A program made the position numbers and the translations under genes. 64,000 nt of DNA from the NCBI RefSeq assembly GCF_000970045.1, contig NZ_CP009505.1, positions 1,860,001-1,924,000 on the forward strand. The letters are read 5' to 3'. The notes under the pieces were generated by a model, which worked only from the letters and a program-made list of their open reading frames with translations, was not told the DNA's origin and made no database searches. Positions within the stretch are counted from its first letter, which is position 1; each line of letters starts with the position of its first letter. Source of the stretch: Methanosarcina sp. MTP4 (GTDB taxonomy: Archaea > Halobacteriota > Methanosarcinia > Methanosarcinales > Methanosarcinaceae). Below, piece by piece: positions 44,010-52,689 of the stretch.

Positions 44010-46360
44010 TGTGCCACCTCCTCCAGTTCGGTCCCGATCGGGCCTATTTCTTCCAGCTCCTTAACAAACTCGGTAATGGTATTCGAGAAGCGTTCTCCTT
44101 CCGCAGCCGAGATCCAGAGGGTCCGGATCCTCTTCGGATCAAGCCCGACTTCCCCGATCACGTCTTTCAGGACTTCTATCCGCTTCTTTTCGTCGTAGTT
44201 CCCGTGGATGTAGTGGCACTCATCCATCCGACAGCCCGCAATAAGGACTCCGTCAGCTCCTCCTTTCAGGGCTTCGAGCACGAACTCGGGGTTGACCCTT
44301 GCCGAGCACATGGTCCGGATTACCCTGATGTTTGTGGGGTAGCGCAGCCGCGACATCCCGGTCAGGTCGGCACAGGCGTAGCTGCACCAGTTGCAGAGGA
44401 AAGCCACGACAAAGGGGCTCTGGGACTTGTGGGCAGTTGCTTCCCTGACCTGGGCCAGGATCTGTTCGTTTTCGAAGTTCCGCATCTGGATGGCTCCGAC
44501 CGGGCAGGCTGCACTGCAGTCCCCGCAGCCGTAACAGGAGACTTCGTCAACAACGGCTTTCTTGTCCACGATGCTGATCGTCCCGAACTTACAGACTTCC
44601 ACACAGGTCCGGCACCCGATGCACTTCTCGGGGTCGACGTGGGCTCCCATGGGGTCGGCTTCGAGCTCACCTTTCCCGAGGAGTTGCATTGCTTTTGAAG
44701 CACAGGCGCTCCCCTGGGCAATCGAGACCTGGATTTCCTTGGGGCCCGAGGCGCAGCCTGCAAGGAAGACCCCGCTTACCGGGGCATCAACAGGGCGCAT
44801 TTTCGGGTGGGCAGGAGCAAAGAAGCGGTCCGGCCGCCTTGCAAGGTTCAGCATCCTGCCTATCCCTTCCGCGGCTTTTGTGGGCTCGTAGCCCGTGGAG
44901 AGCACGACCATGTCATGGATGTCCTCTGCAGCCCGGCATTCCAGGGTGTTTTCATAGCGGAGGGCAAGCCTCCCGTCTTCCGAAGGCTGGATTTCCGCTA
45001 CCTTTCCGCGGATGAAGTCCACACCCATACCCTGGGTCCTTGTGTAGTATTCCTCGTACATCTCCCCGGCTGCCCGGATGTCGATGTAGTGGATGGTAAC
45101 GTCCGTGTCCGGGTAACGCTCCCTGATCATCTGGGAGTTCTTGAGGGCTGCCATACAGCAGGCTCTTGAACAGTATTCGTTCCCTACGGTCTTGTCCCTT
45201 GACCCGACACACTGGATAAATGCAACACTCTTTGGGGGTACCCCGTCGGAGGGTTTGAGGACTCTTCCTCCTGTCGGCCCTGCGGAGTTCAGCATCCGCT
45301 CGAGCTGCATGTTGGTGATAACGTCCGGGTATTTCCCGAAACCCAGTTCCGGTTTCCTCCTGGCATCAAAAAGCTGGTACCCGGTTGCAACGATGACGGC
45401 TCCGGCTACGAACTCGATTTCCTCGGGTTTCTGTTCGTAGTCAACCGCTTCGGCAGGGCAGGCCTGCTGGCAGAGCCCGCAGCCCACGCATTTTTCCGGG
45501 TCAATGAGCACGACCTGGGGGACCGACTGGGGGATGGGCATGTAGATTGCCCGGGTTTTTCCAACCCCGTAATTCATGGGGTTTTCGATCTCCACGGGGC
45601 AGACCTCGGAACAGAGGTCAACGCAGCCCTTGCACCTGTCCTCCAGGATGAACCTGGGTTTTTTGGTAACCTTTACGTGGAACTTTCCGACCGAGCCTGA
45701 GATGTCGGTGACTTCGGAATAGGTGTAGAGGTTGATGTTGGGGTGGTTCTGGACTTCCGTCATCTTGGGGGCGAGCACGCAGATGGAACAGTCGTTTGTG
45801 GGAAAGACCTCGTTCATCAGGGCCATCTTTCCCCCTATTGTGGATTCCCTTTCAACCATGGTCACGGGAAAGCCGGCCTCGGCCAGGTTCAGGGCGGACT
45901 CTATCCCTGCAACCCCGCCTCCCACGATGAGGACGTTTTTGCTTGCTTCCGAGTGGCTTGCGCTGAGTTCCTTGAGGAACTTAGCTTTTGCAACCCCCAT
46001 CCTGATCAGGTCAAAGGCTTTCTGGGTCGCCATCTGGGGGTCGTCGGCATGCACCCAGGAACACTGTTCCCTGATGTTTACCATCTCCATCAGGTAAGGG
46101 TTCAGGCCTGCCTTTTCCACCACGCCCCGGAACGTTTTTTCATGAAGGCGGGGGGAACAGGCTGCTATCACAATCCTCTCGAGTTTTTCGTCCTTGATAT
46201 CCTTGATAATGCCTTCCTGCCCGGAATCGGAACACAGAAACTGCACTTCCCGAGCAAGCACTACATCATCCAGTTTGCTTGCCATCTCCTGCAGTGCAAC
46301 GACGTCTATGACGCCTGCAATGTTCAGTCCGCAATGGCAAACATATACTCCGATTCTCAT
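44006..46360 (-). CDS. hdrA: HdrA-type heterodisulfide reductase subunit fused to MvhD domain
   Basis: 784 residues. N-terminal HdrA part with GVYVCHCGLNIAGVIDV, an FAD-binding Rossmann core (NVLIVGGGVAGIESALNLAE, ending GGKMALMNEVFPTNDCS), then [4Fe-4S] motifs CKGCVDLCSEVCP, CVGCGLCQQACP, CIGCRTCVEVCK and CYGCGDCSAACP. The C-terminal 135 residues (FLCNWCSYACADLTG, IRVIRTMCSARVNPEFVLEA, GCRMDECHYIHGNYD) are an MvhD/FrhD-like [2Fe-2S] domain. HdrA is the flavin subunit that can bifurcate electrons between ferredoxin and CoM-S-S-CoB; HdrB and HdrC are not adjacent. The next gene is the polyferredoxin. Confidence 0.95.
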   Translation of the reverse strand: MRIGVYVCHCGLNIAGVIDVVALQEMASKLDDVVLAREVQFLCSDSGQEGIIKDIKDEKLERIVIAACSPRLHEKTFRGVVEKAGLNPYLMEMVNIREQCSWVHADDPQMATQKAFDLIRMGVAKAKFLKELSASHSEASKNVLIVGGGVAGIESALNLAEAGFPVTMVERESTIGGKMALMNEVFPTNDCSICVLAPKMTEVQNHPNINLYTYSEVTDISGSVGKFHVKVTKKPRFILEDRCKGCVDLCSEVCPVEIENPMNYGVGKTRAIYMPIPQSVPQVVLIDPEKCVGCGLCQQACPAEAVDYEQKPEEIEFVAGAVIVATGYQLFDARRKPELGFGKYPDVITNMQLERMLNSAGPTGGRVLKPSDGVPPKSVAFIQCVGSRDKTVGNEYCSRACCMAALKNSQMIRERYPDTDVTIHYIDIRAAGEMYEEYYTRTQGMGVDFIRGKVAEIQPSEDGRLALRYENTLECRAAEDIHDMVVLSTGYEPTKAAEGIGRMLNLARRPDRFFAPAHPKMRPVDAPVSGVFLAGCASGPKEIQVSIAQGSACASKAMQLLGKGELEADPMGAHVDPEKCIGCRTCVEVCKFGTISIVDKKAVVDEVSCYGCGDCSAACPVGAIQMRNFENEQILAQVREATAHKSQSPFVVAFLCNWCSYACADLTGMSRLRYPTNIRVIRTMCSARVNPEFVLEALKGGADGVLIAGCRMDECHYIHGNYDEKKRIEVLKDVIGEVGLDPKRIRTLWISAAEGERFSNTITEFVKELEEIGPIGTELEEVAQ

Positions 46361-46431
46361 TTTTGTAACTCCTTGTATCTATGGCTAATGTTAAAGGGTT
46401 TGGGCATGATATAGCTTTTGATATGTTTTCC

Positions 46432-46447
46432 TATATAATTTATAAGT
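46432..46447 (-). promoter_or_regulatory. Candidate TATA box for hdrA-polyferredoxin
   Basis: On the minus strand, ACTTATAAATTATATAGG lies about 75 nt upstream of the hdrA ATG, a good match to an archaeal TATA box. Start site and BRE are not verified. Confidence 0.35.
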
Positions 46448-47378
46448 TATAATTTCAGGTCTCGAATTTTTTCCGAATAATATTCCTCTGAATAATATTC
46501 CTGTGATTTTATCTCTCTGAACAATATCCCTGAGATTTTATTTCTCTGAACAATATCCCTGAGATTTTATCTCTCTGAATAATATCCCTGAGAGTTTCCC
46601 TTTTGGGCACAGAAAAAATTAATTCAACGAGGATTTCCCCCGGAATCCGGAAATTCCTGTTTTTTGCGGTTTCCGGGGCTTTTCAGTTCTTAATATAATT
46701 TTTCTCCTGAACCGGATAAAAATATAGTTATTTTGTACAAAATCAAAACCTTTATTTTATAAGGGTTTTTTTAATTTTTTAACTATAATGTGCTAGCTTG
46801 CCTGCGGCCGATGTTTGATATATAAAGGCTCATTTGCAAGAAAACGTTGCGGAGGACGTTGCAGAGGACGTTGCAGAGGACGTTGCGGAGGACGTTGCGG
46901 GAGAAAGGCATGGCAGCCTTAAGTGAAATGACTTCCGCCGGGCTTGAGGTCATGGCTTCAGGAGTTATATGTATGATGAACATCAGGTGGCTTTATTGCC
47001 AGGATCTAACAATAAATATCATTATGCATTTATATGACATCCTTTATATATAAAACCCAATATTAAATATTTTTGATATTCGGTAACTGATATCCTGCAA
47101 GCATTGTTCTGCCATTTGCCGCTGAACCATCTGCCTGACCGGGTATCTCCCAACTACTTTATAGTTTGAGATATTATTCGTAATCGAGTTTAAGGGCTGA
47201 AATTTGATTGTAGTTTAGCAAGCAATTTCCAATTCTACCGGTTGCTTCTTTTAATTTAATGATTATATAAGCAACTGATGATATTTTGGAATTACCGGTT
47301 ACCTGAAATTCGGTTACCTGACTAAGAATTCGGTTACCTGATCATTGTTATTTCTAACCAAAAACAAAGGGATTTCAC
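46448..47378. other. Long intergenic region with two tandem arrays
   Basis: No supported gene in 931 nt. Array 1 at about 46480-46590 has roughly 29-bp units containing AATATCCCTGAGATTTTAT. Array 2 at 46849-46901 has five near-perfect copies of the 12-bp GAGGACGTTGCA/G. An open frame at 46847-47053 only exists because the 12-bp unit has no stops. The right half is AT-rich with TTACCGGTTAC-type short repeats near 47290-47340, close to the next gene's promoter. Confidence 0.6.
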
Positions 47379-47660
47379 ATGAGTGAGCACGAAGACTTAA
47401 AAAATAAAATGTACGAATGGACGGAAAAATACGCTGACAAAGCAGGCTATCAGCTCAATCCCGATAAGGAGGGACTTGATTATGTGCTTGACGGGCTTGC
47501 TGCAAGGCTTGAGAAGTTTGGGAAACGCTACTGTCCCTGCAGGATAGTAACCGGGAATGAGAGTGAAGATAAGAAAATAATCTGTCCCTGCATCTATCAT
47601 AAAGATGAAATCGAAAGGGACGGCAAATGCCACTGCGAACTCTTCTTCAAAGCCGATTGA
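47379..47660 (+). CDS. Ferredoxin:thioredoxin reductase, catalytic subunit
   Basis: 93 residues, the catalytic (beta) subunit of FTR. Six cysteines in the diagnostic pairs Cys52-Pro-Cys54, Cys69-Pro-Cys71 and Cys84-His-Cys86 supply the [4Fe-4S] cluster and the redox-active disulfide. The enzyme passes electrons from reduced ferredoxin to thioredoxin-like proteins. In methanogens the variable subunit is absent and the protein works alone, fitting a stand-alone gene. Proximity to hdrA and fwd genes is consistent with ferredoxin-centred metabolism. Confidence 0.93.
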   Translation: MSEHEDLKNKMYEWTEKYADKAGYQLNPDKEGLDYVLDGLAARLEKFGKRYCPCRIVTGNESEDKKIICPCIYHKDEIERDGKCHCELFFKAD

Positions 47661-48065
47661 CCTGTGTTTCCTTCAGGACTACCGGCCCGTTCTTTTGCTC
47701 GGTTCCCTCCCGGGAAAATGCCTTTTTCGGGGATAAAAGGCGCATTTCGGCTTGTTTAAATATATTTCCCTTTCCGGAAGCCGGGACTTTAAGATGCGGC
47801 TTTCATTAGCTCCTGATAGGGTTCGGGATTCCAATATAGGGGCCGAAAAGCTTAAAAAAGGTGTTAACGCCGCAAATATGGCTTAACGCTGCAAATTAAA
47901 ATGCAATAATTTAAGATAAGGTACTTAATACACTTTAATTAAATAATATTTGATTTAAATTCTAAGGGATTTCACTAAACTAATTTGGTTCATGGATTTC
48001 TGTCCAATGGATTTATGCCCAATGGATTTATGCCCAATGGAATTTGACTCAAGGGTGATGTGAAA
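47661..48065. other. Intergenic, fwdG leader with 17-bp repeats
   Basis: No gene. Three to four copies of a unit CCAATGGATTTATGC lie at about 47992-48042, just upstream of the fwdG ribosome binding site (GGGTGAT at 48053-48059). AT-rich sequence at 47890-47960 with TTAAATAATATTT probably holds the promoter. Confidence 0.5.
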
Positions 48066-48530
48066 ATGACAAGTACAATGGAACTCTATCAACTGCTTCC
48101 AAAGACCAACTGCAAGGAATGTGGGAAAAACTCCTGTATGGCTTTTGCAGCTGCTCTCATGGCCCGCGAGCTCACGCCGGATGACTGCCCTCCTATGAAG
48201 AATGACCCGAAGTATAAAGAGAACTATGAAACCGTAAGCGGTATGTTCTCCACTACCGAAGGTGCGACAGAAACCGGCCTGATCGTGCACGAGGAGCTTT
48301 GCTTTGGCTGCGGAAACTGTGTGGTTGCCTGCCCGGTAAACGTGGCAAACGACCCTCACGGAGTCGGGGCGGGAAAAGCCCCGAAAAGCACCGATAAGCT
48401 TATCCTGATAATCGAGGATGGGATCGTAAAAGCCCAGAATGTAGACGAGTGCCGGCGTTTCGGGAAAAACAAGATTCTCTGCACTGGCTGTATCGTGACC
48501 TGCCCGGTAGAGGCAATCGAGTTTGTGTGA
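48066..48530 (+). CDS. fwdG: Formylmethanofuran dehydrogenase-associated ferredoxin (FwdG-like)
   Basis: 154 residues. N-terminal [4Fe-4S] domain TNCKECGKNSCMAFAAALMA with a following Cys (DDCPPM), then a ferredoxin-like pair: CFGCGNCVVACPVNVAND and CTGCIVTCPVEAIEF. FwdG-type proteins hand electrons to the tungsten/molybdenum formylmethanofuran dehydrogenase core. It precedes fwdB by 10 nt. ATG 48066 is preferred because GGGTGAT lies 6 nt upstream; an in-frame GTG at 48060 is adjacent to the ribosome site. Confidence 0.88.
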   Translation: MTSTMELYQLLPKTNCKECGKNSCMAFAAALMARELTPDDCPPMKNDPKYKENYETVSGMFSTTEGATETGLIVHEELCFGCGNCVVACPVNVANDPHGVGAGKAPKSTDKLILIIEDGIVKAQNVDECRRFGKNKILCTGCIVTCPVEAIEFV

Positions 48531-48540
48531 GGTGAAGCTG

Positions 48541-49791
48541 ATGGAAGGGAACTATTATGTATGTACCGGCTGTGGGCTGCTCTGCGACGATATTGAGGTT
48601 GAGCTTGAGAAAGACTCGGTAAGCAAGGTTTACACAGCTTGCAGGGTAGGGGTTGCCCATATGAAGGAAGGCAGCAGGGAAGCTGTCTCCCAGGTGGACG
48701 GAAAGCCCGCAGAAGAAGCCTCAGCAATCGAAAAGGCTGCGGAGATCCTGAAGAACGCAAAGAACCCCCTCATCTTTGGGCTTGGGACGTCCACGAACGA
48801 AGCCCAGAAAAAAGCACTTGAACTTGCAAAAAAACTGAATGCAACTCTGGACGACACCTCATCCTTCTGCCTGGGGCCGGTGGTCGAAGCTCTCCTTCAG
48901 GAGAAGTTCAATACCTGCACCCTTGACGATGTGCGGCACAAGGGAGATGTAATGGTCTTCTGGGGCGCAGACCCTTCGGATTCCCACCCGCGCCACCTTT
49001 CAAAATTCTCCTACTTCCCCCGTGGGGAACAGAAGCAGAAGGGCTGGGAAGAAGAGAGGACTGCCATTGCAATTGATGTCAGGAAGTCCCATACCGCAAA
49101 GATCTGCGGGAGCAACTTCTTCCAGATCCCGCCCGGTGGAGATACCGAGTTTATAAATGCCCTGATTGACGGGGTTTCCGGTAAACTGCCAAAGACGTCC
49201 TACAAATTCCCCCCGAAAAGGCTCCTGGAACTTGCCAATATGCTGAAAGGAGCAAAGTTCGGGACGATCTTCATGGGCCTGGGCCTGCTCTATTCCCTGG
49301 ATGACCTTGACCCGATAATCCGGCTCGTGGAAGTCCTGAACGAAAAGGCGAAAGGGGAGTTCCATCTGATCCCCATGGTCGGACATTACAACATGCGGGG
49401 CTTTAACGAAAACCTCTTTGCCGAGACTGGCTACGTGAACTGCGTGAAGTTCGAAAACGGGGAGGCAAAGCACGGGCCCGAATATTCAACCGTGGAAGCC
49501 CTGAAAGCAAAGGCTGTGGACGCAGCCCTTATCATCGGTTCCGACCCCCTGGCAAGCCTGCCCCATTCGATTGTGAAGAACCTGCTCGATATCCCCATAA
49601 TTTCAATAGACCCCTGCGAGACCCTTACCTCCAGGAAGGCAAAGGTCCATTTCAGCACGGCAGTTACAGGGGTTGAGTGCGGAGGCAGTGCGACCCGGAT
49701 GGACGGGGTTGAGGTAAAATTCGACCCGATACTTGAGACAAAACGTCCCACGGATGAAGAAATTCTCACAAAAATCATGGAGGCGCTCTGA
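48541..49791 (+). CDS. fwdB: Formylmethanofuran dehydrogenase subunit B
   Basis: 416 residues. The molybdopterin-enzyme subunit of Fwd/Fmd, related to formate dehydrogenase. YYVCTGCGLLCDDIEVEL is the [4Fe-4S] ligand segment; YTACRVGVAHMK holds a Cys in the position family members use as metal ligand or nearby; GDVMVFWGADPSDSHPRHLS and IIGSDPLASLPHSIVK are cofactor-binding regions. It catalyses the CO2/formate half of formylmethanofuran formation. ATG 48541 follows GAGGTGA. The stop overlaps the fwdD start by one base. No subunit A or C gene follows. Confidence 0.93.
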   Translation: MEGNYYVCTGCGLLCDDIEVELEKDSVSKVYTACRVGVAHMKEGSREAVSQVDGKPAEEASAIEKAAEILKNAKNPLIFGLGTSTNEAQKKALELAKKLNATLDDTSSFCLGPVVEALLQEKFNTCTLDDVRHKGDVMVFWGADPSDSHPRHLSKFSYFPRGEQKQKGWEEERTAIAIDVRKSHTAKICGSNFFQIPPGGDTEFINALIDGVSGKLPKTSYKFPPKRLLELANMLKGAKFGTIFMGLGLLYSLDDLDPIIRLVEVLNEKAKGEFHLIPMVGHYNMRGFNENLFAETGYVNCVKFENGEAKHGPEYSTVEALKAKAVDAALIIGSDPLASLPHSIVKNLLDIPIISIDPCETLTSRKAKVHFSTAVTGVECGGSATRMDGVEVKFDPILETKRPTDEEILTKIMEAL

Positions 49792-50189
49792 TGGATTTCG
49801 GATCTTTCCTGGCAGCCCCTGAAATTAAGGTAAAAATCATAACCTACAGGGACATTTTCCAGAACAAGGCAATGATCGAGGACCGTTTCGGGGAAGAGTA
49901 CAAAAATACTTCTGCCCTCATAAAAATGGATCCCGCAGACCTCAAGCAAATGAGCGTAAAGAAAGGCGACACGGTTATCGTGAAAAATTCTTTCGGGAAC
50001 ATCGTGGTCAAAGTCGAAGAATCCGGCTACGAAACCCCCCACAAAGGCATTGCGTATATGCCAAACAGCCCCTGGTCCAACATGCTTGTCTCGGACGAAA
50101 CCGGCGGCATGGGAGTCCCTAAGTTCAAGGACATCGAAGCCACGGTAACCTCTGCCAAGGGAGCAAAGGTAACGGACCTTGATTTGTGA
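49791..50189 (+). CDS. fwdD: Formylmethanofuran dehydrogenase subunit D
   Basis: 132 residues, the molybdopterin dinucleotide-binding beta-barrel subunit. SALIKMDPADLKQMSVKKGD, TVIVKNSFGNIVVKVE, and KGIAYMPNSPWSNML are typical. The gene overlaps fwdB by 1 nt and ends the cluster; the next gene is unrelated. Together with FwdB it forms the metal/pterin catalytic half. FwdA (amidohydrolase) and FwdC would need to come from another locus. Confidence 0.92.
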   Translation: MDFGSFLAAPEIKVKIITYRDIFQNKAMIEDRFGEEYKNTSALIKMDPADLKQMSVKKGDTVIVKNSFGNIVVKVEESGYETPHKGIAYMPNSPWSNMLVSDETGGMGVPKFKDIEATVTSAKGAKVTDLDL

Positions 50190-50314
50190 ATATTTGATTT
50201 CTTAAAGGGTCCTTACGGACCCCCCAAAAAACGTTTCCCTGTTTTTTATGGTCCGTATCTGTCTTCCACCCCTGTCTAACTTCCCTCCAGAAAAACGAAG
50301 CCTGAGATGGAACT

Positions 50315-50611
50315 ATGGATGATGTTAATGATAATATGTTTCTGAAATTCTCCCCTCTCCTGAAAAACGGAAAAACTCTTTACCGTTTCGAAGCTTTCGA
50401 AAACGTAAAGCCCAAATGGGAACTTCCCTGCGAGTACCTGAGCGGGCTGCATTTTACTGCCTGGAACCGGGTTTTACTGTATTCGGATGGGAGTTTTGTC
50501 CGAAAAGTCCTCACAGGCAGTGAGCTTTCCGAAGAAGAATACCTGGAATTAATGAAGATAGTTGAACTCGGAAAAGCACGGCTGAAGGAAATCCGGGCAA
50601 GATTGCCGTGA
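50315..50611 (+). CDS. Hypothetical protein
   Basis: 98 residues, not recognised. Compact and soluble: FLKFSPLLKNGKTLYRFEAF, LSGLHFTAWNRVLLYSDGSF and SEEEYLELMKIVELGKARLK (helical end). Codon use matches the core genes, which supports it being real. It lies 125 nt after fwdD on the same strand. The ribosome site is weak. A palindromic repeat follows 22 nt beyond the stop. Confidence 0.65.
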   Translation: MDDVNDNMFLKFSPLLKNGKTLYRFEAFENVKPKWELPCEYLSGLHFTAWNRVLLYSDGSFVRKVLTGSELSEEEYLELMKIVELGKARLKEIRARLP

Positions 50612-50633
50612 AAAAATGATTATAGTCCCTAAC

Positions 50634-50787
50634 GTAAATATTTACACTTACTTTATAACCACGGAAGACACGGAAAGCACGGAAGACACGGAAGGATTGT
50701 GCCCCTATTTCCTTTATTCCGTGTTTTCCGTGCTTTCTGTGGTTAAAATTTCACTTGAGATTGGTGAAAGAATTTGGGTACTTGACT
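50634..50787 (+). repeat. Dispersed palindromic repeat, copy 2
   Basis: Second copy of the element at 5181-5323, same orientation, with an extra internal GGAAGACACGG unit in the left arm. AACCACGGAAGACACGG and CCGTGCTTTCTGTGGTT form the arms. An open frame at 50616-50900 runs through it but is not conserved in copy 1, so it is not a gene. Confidence 0.85.
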
Positions 50788-50984
50788 ATATCTCACTTTT
50801 CGCAGATGTACACAAATGTATCATTCATTTACCGATTTGTCCGATATTCTTTGTATTATTGCGAGTTGGTTTTTATTTCATAACCATATTGAGAAAATAG
50901 ATGGCATTTTTGTGGACTTCTGCGGAAGGTCAGCTATATTGTATTCTGATTACTTTTAACTTAGTTTTGTTATTTTCTGATTTG

Positions 50985-51160
50985 CCAGATAACCTTTACA
51001 GTTATTTCAATATTCATTTTGGGTATCCGGGTGACTTTTAAAGTTATCACGATGTCCTTTTTGGGTGCCCTGATGACTTTTAAAGTTATCACGATATTCT
51101 TTTTGGGTATCTAGATAACTTTTACAGTTACCCCAAGATTTTTTTGGTGTTCGGATGCCC
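50985..51160 (+). repeat. Degenerate 42-bp tandem repeats
   Basis: About four imperfect copies of a unit of roughly 42 bp containing CTTTTAAAGTTATCACGAT and CTTTTTGGGT. Each copy contains ACTTTTAAAGT, a palindrome. Part of a 1.3-kb region without genes between 50611 and 51910. Confidence 0.75.
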
Positions 51161-51297
51161 TTTCTGTGATTGATATTTTAATTCCAAATATTGTTGTGTT
51201 TGAATTCAATTCTCATTTTTCAATTTTTAATTTCTATTTTTCAATTCTCATTTTTCATTTTTCAACTTTCAATTTTCAATTCCCAGTTCTCAATTTT

Positions 51298-51350
51298 GGA
51301 AAAAGCCGGTCAGCAAGCTGACCGGTGAGAGCGCCGGTACCCGATGAGCA
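51298..51350 (+). ncRNA. Hairpin element D (GTGAGAGC family)
   Basis: Core identical over about 32 nt to element C at 29011: AAAAGCC, stem CGGTCAGC/GCTGACCG, then GTGAGAGC. The downstream part differs (GCCGGTACCCGATGAG). It lies in the gene-free region upstream of the FtsZ-like operon. Confidence 0.5.
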
Positions 51351-51609
51351 GATCAAAAAAGGCTTGTGGGAATAAGTTATTGCCTGTATTACGGTTGCTT
51401 CGTTCGGATATATGGCTGGATGTGTGACCGGATACAGGACTTTCAAGTTGCTGCAAGTTTTGAATGTTAGATAATCTTTTCACTCGTACAAATTTATACA
51501 ATATCTCAAAATTTTTATAATTCCATTTTAATACCATGTATGGGTTTTATCATTCTTTCTTTATAAATTAATTTAAAAAATAGTTATTTATTGATATATG
51601 AAGAATTTG

Positions 51610-51900
51610 AATAGGAATATTAGGTTCAATTGAAGACCGGTTTGGGATGGGAATATTTTCAATTGAAGGCCATTTCGGTATGGGGTTGTTAAAGTCAGTT
51701 TAAAGGTCATTTCGATATGGGGCTGTTAAATCCAGGCTCAGGTCATTCAGGTCTGGAGATTAAGGTCAGTTTAAAGGTCATTTTGAGATGGGGATATTAA
51801 GCTCGATTAAAGGTTATTTTGATATGGGGACATTAAGCTCGATTAAAGGTCGTTTTGATATGGGGACATTAAGTTCAGGTTTGGATCCTTTTGATAGGGG
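51610..51900 (+). repeat. 36-bp tandem repeats upstream of the FtsZ-like operon
   Basis: Six to seven imperfect copies of a unit of about 36 bp containing AAAGGTCATTTTGATATGGG and ATTAAGCTCGATT. The array runs to within about 10-20 nt of the first gene of the operon; its last unit (TTTTGATAGGGGGAATC) contributes the GGGGG ribosome site of that gene. Confidence 0.85.
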
Positions 51901-51909
51901 GAATCAAAT

Positions 51910-52689
51910 ATGGGAGCGAGGGGAGCAAGGGGAGCCGGGCATAAAGCTGTTTGCGTGATTGCGTTAGGTTTCCTGTTATTCCTTCTGTTTGCGGGTTCGG
52001 GGGCTGTGCTGGCAACCCAGATCGAGGTGGAGGGAGAGCTGCCCGGAGAGGTTGAGGAAAAGCAGGTGATAAGCCTCGTCCTTACTATAAGCAATATTCC
52101 CGCTGCTGCGGATTTTATCTCTTTTGATACGGACCTGGTAAGATACGGTAAGCAACCGATCTATAATTTTACGGGGCTGGAGCTTCAAAGCAATAAGAGC
52201 AGCTTTGTGCTTCCCGTTGAGGACAACCGGGATAAAATCGTTGTCCGCTTAAATGGGCGGGTTCCGGTAATAAGGGAAGTTAAGCAGTGCGACGAGCTTA
52301 CCCTGATAAAATACGACCCCAAGCTGACAGGGTACGCTTACTACAGGGTCAGGTTGACCGATGAGGACGGAAACCCCCTGGGGGAGAGTGATACCCGCAC
52401 GTTTACGATAGTGGCTACCGAGATCGAAGATTTCAGGGGGAAAATGACGCTTGTGGACGACTCTTTTTTCAGCGTATACCTGCAGGACATGTTCGATAAG
52501 GGGCTTGTGACCGAGGCAAACGAAATCGCGGACCATGTGATCGAAGAAGAGGAAAAGGAAAGGAAAGAGAAAGAAGAAGAGGAAAGCCCCTTTAGCCTGG
52601 GCTATGTGCTTGGAGGGATTGCCCTGCTGGCGCTGGGCTTTATCCTGGGGATCAGGTTCGGCGGATCTGAAGAGGAGGAAGAGGAATGA
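51910..52689 (+). CDS. Membrane protein, first gene of the FtsZ-like operon
   Basis: 259 residues, unrecognised. A signal-peptide-like N terminus (VCVIALGFLLFLLFAGSGAV, then LATQ) is followed by an extracytoplasmic, beta-rich region of about 140 residues (ISFDTDLVRYGKQPIYNF, LTGYAYYRVRLTDEDGNP). A charged coiled stretch (EEEEKERKEKEEEE) and a C-terminal helix (LGYVLGGIALLALGFILGIR) end in an acidic tail. It is most likely a bitopic surface protein with its tail in the cytoplasm. The stop overlaps the FtsZ-like start by 4 nt (ATGA). Confidence 0.85.
   Translation: MGARGARGAGHKAVCVIALGFLLFLLFAGSGAVLATQIEVEGELPGEVEEKQVISLVLTISNIPAAADFISFDTDLVRYGKQPIYNFTGLELQSNKSSFVLPVEDNRDKIVVRLNGRVPVIREVKQCDELTLIKYDPKLTGYAYYRVRLTDEDGNPLGESDTRTFTIVATEIEDFRGKMTLVDDSFFSVYLQDMFDKGLVTEANEIADHVIEEEEKERKEKEEEESPFSLGYVLGGIALLALGFILGIRFGGSEEEEEE

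Noticed and set aside
42921-44198. 425-codon open frame on the plus strand opposite the polyferredoxin
   Set aside because: The minus-strand frame has eight ferredoxin motifs; the plus-strand peptide is Val/Phe/Asp-rich without motifs, a by-product of Cys/Glu-rich coding.
46847-47053. 68-codon open frame with RRTLQRTLQRTL-type start
   Set aside because: The start is the translation of a 12-bp tandem repeat, and the remainder is AT-rich intergenic DNA.
49431-50042. 203-codon minus-strand frame across fwdB/fwdD
   Set aside because: Antisense to well-supported fwdB and fwdD; no ribosome site or motif.
50616-50900. 94-codon open frame after the 50315 gene
   Set aside because: Most of it is the palindromic repeat; the other copy of the repeat at 5181 does not keep the frame.
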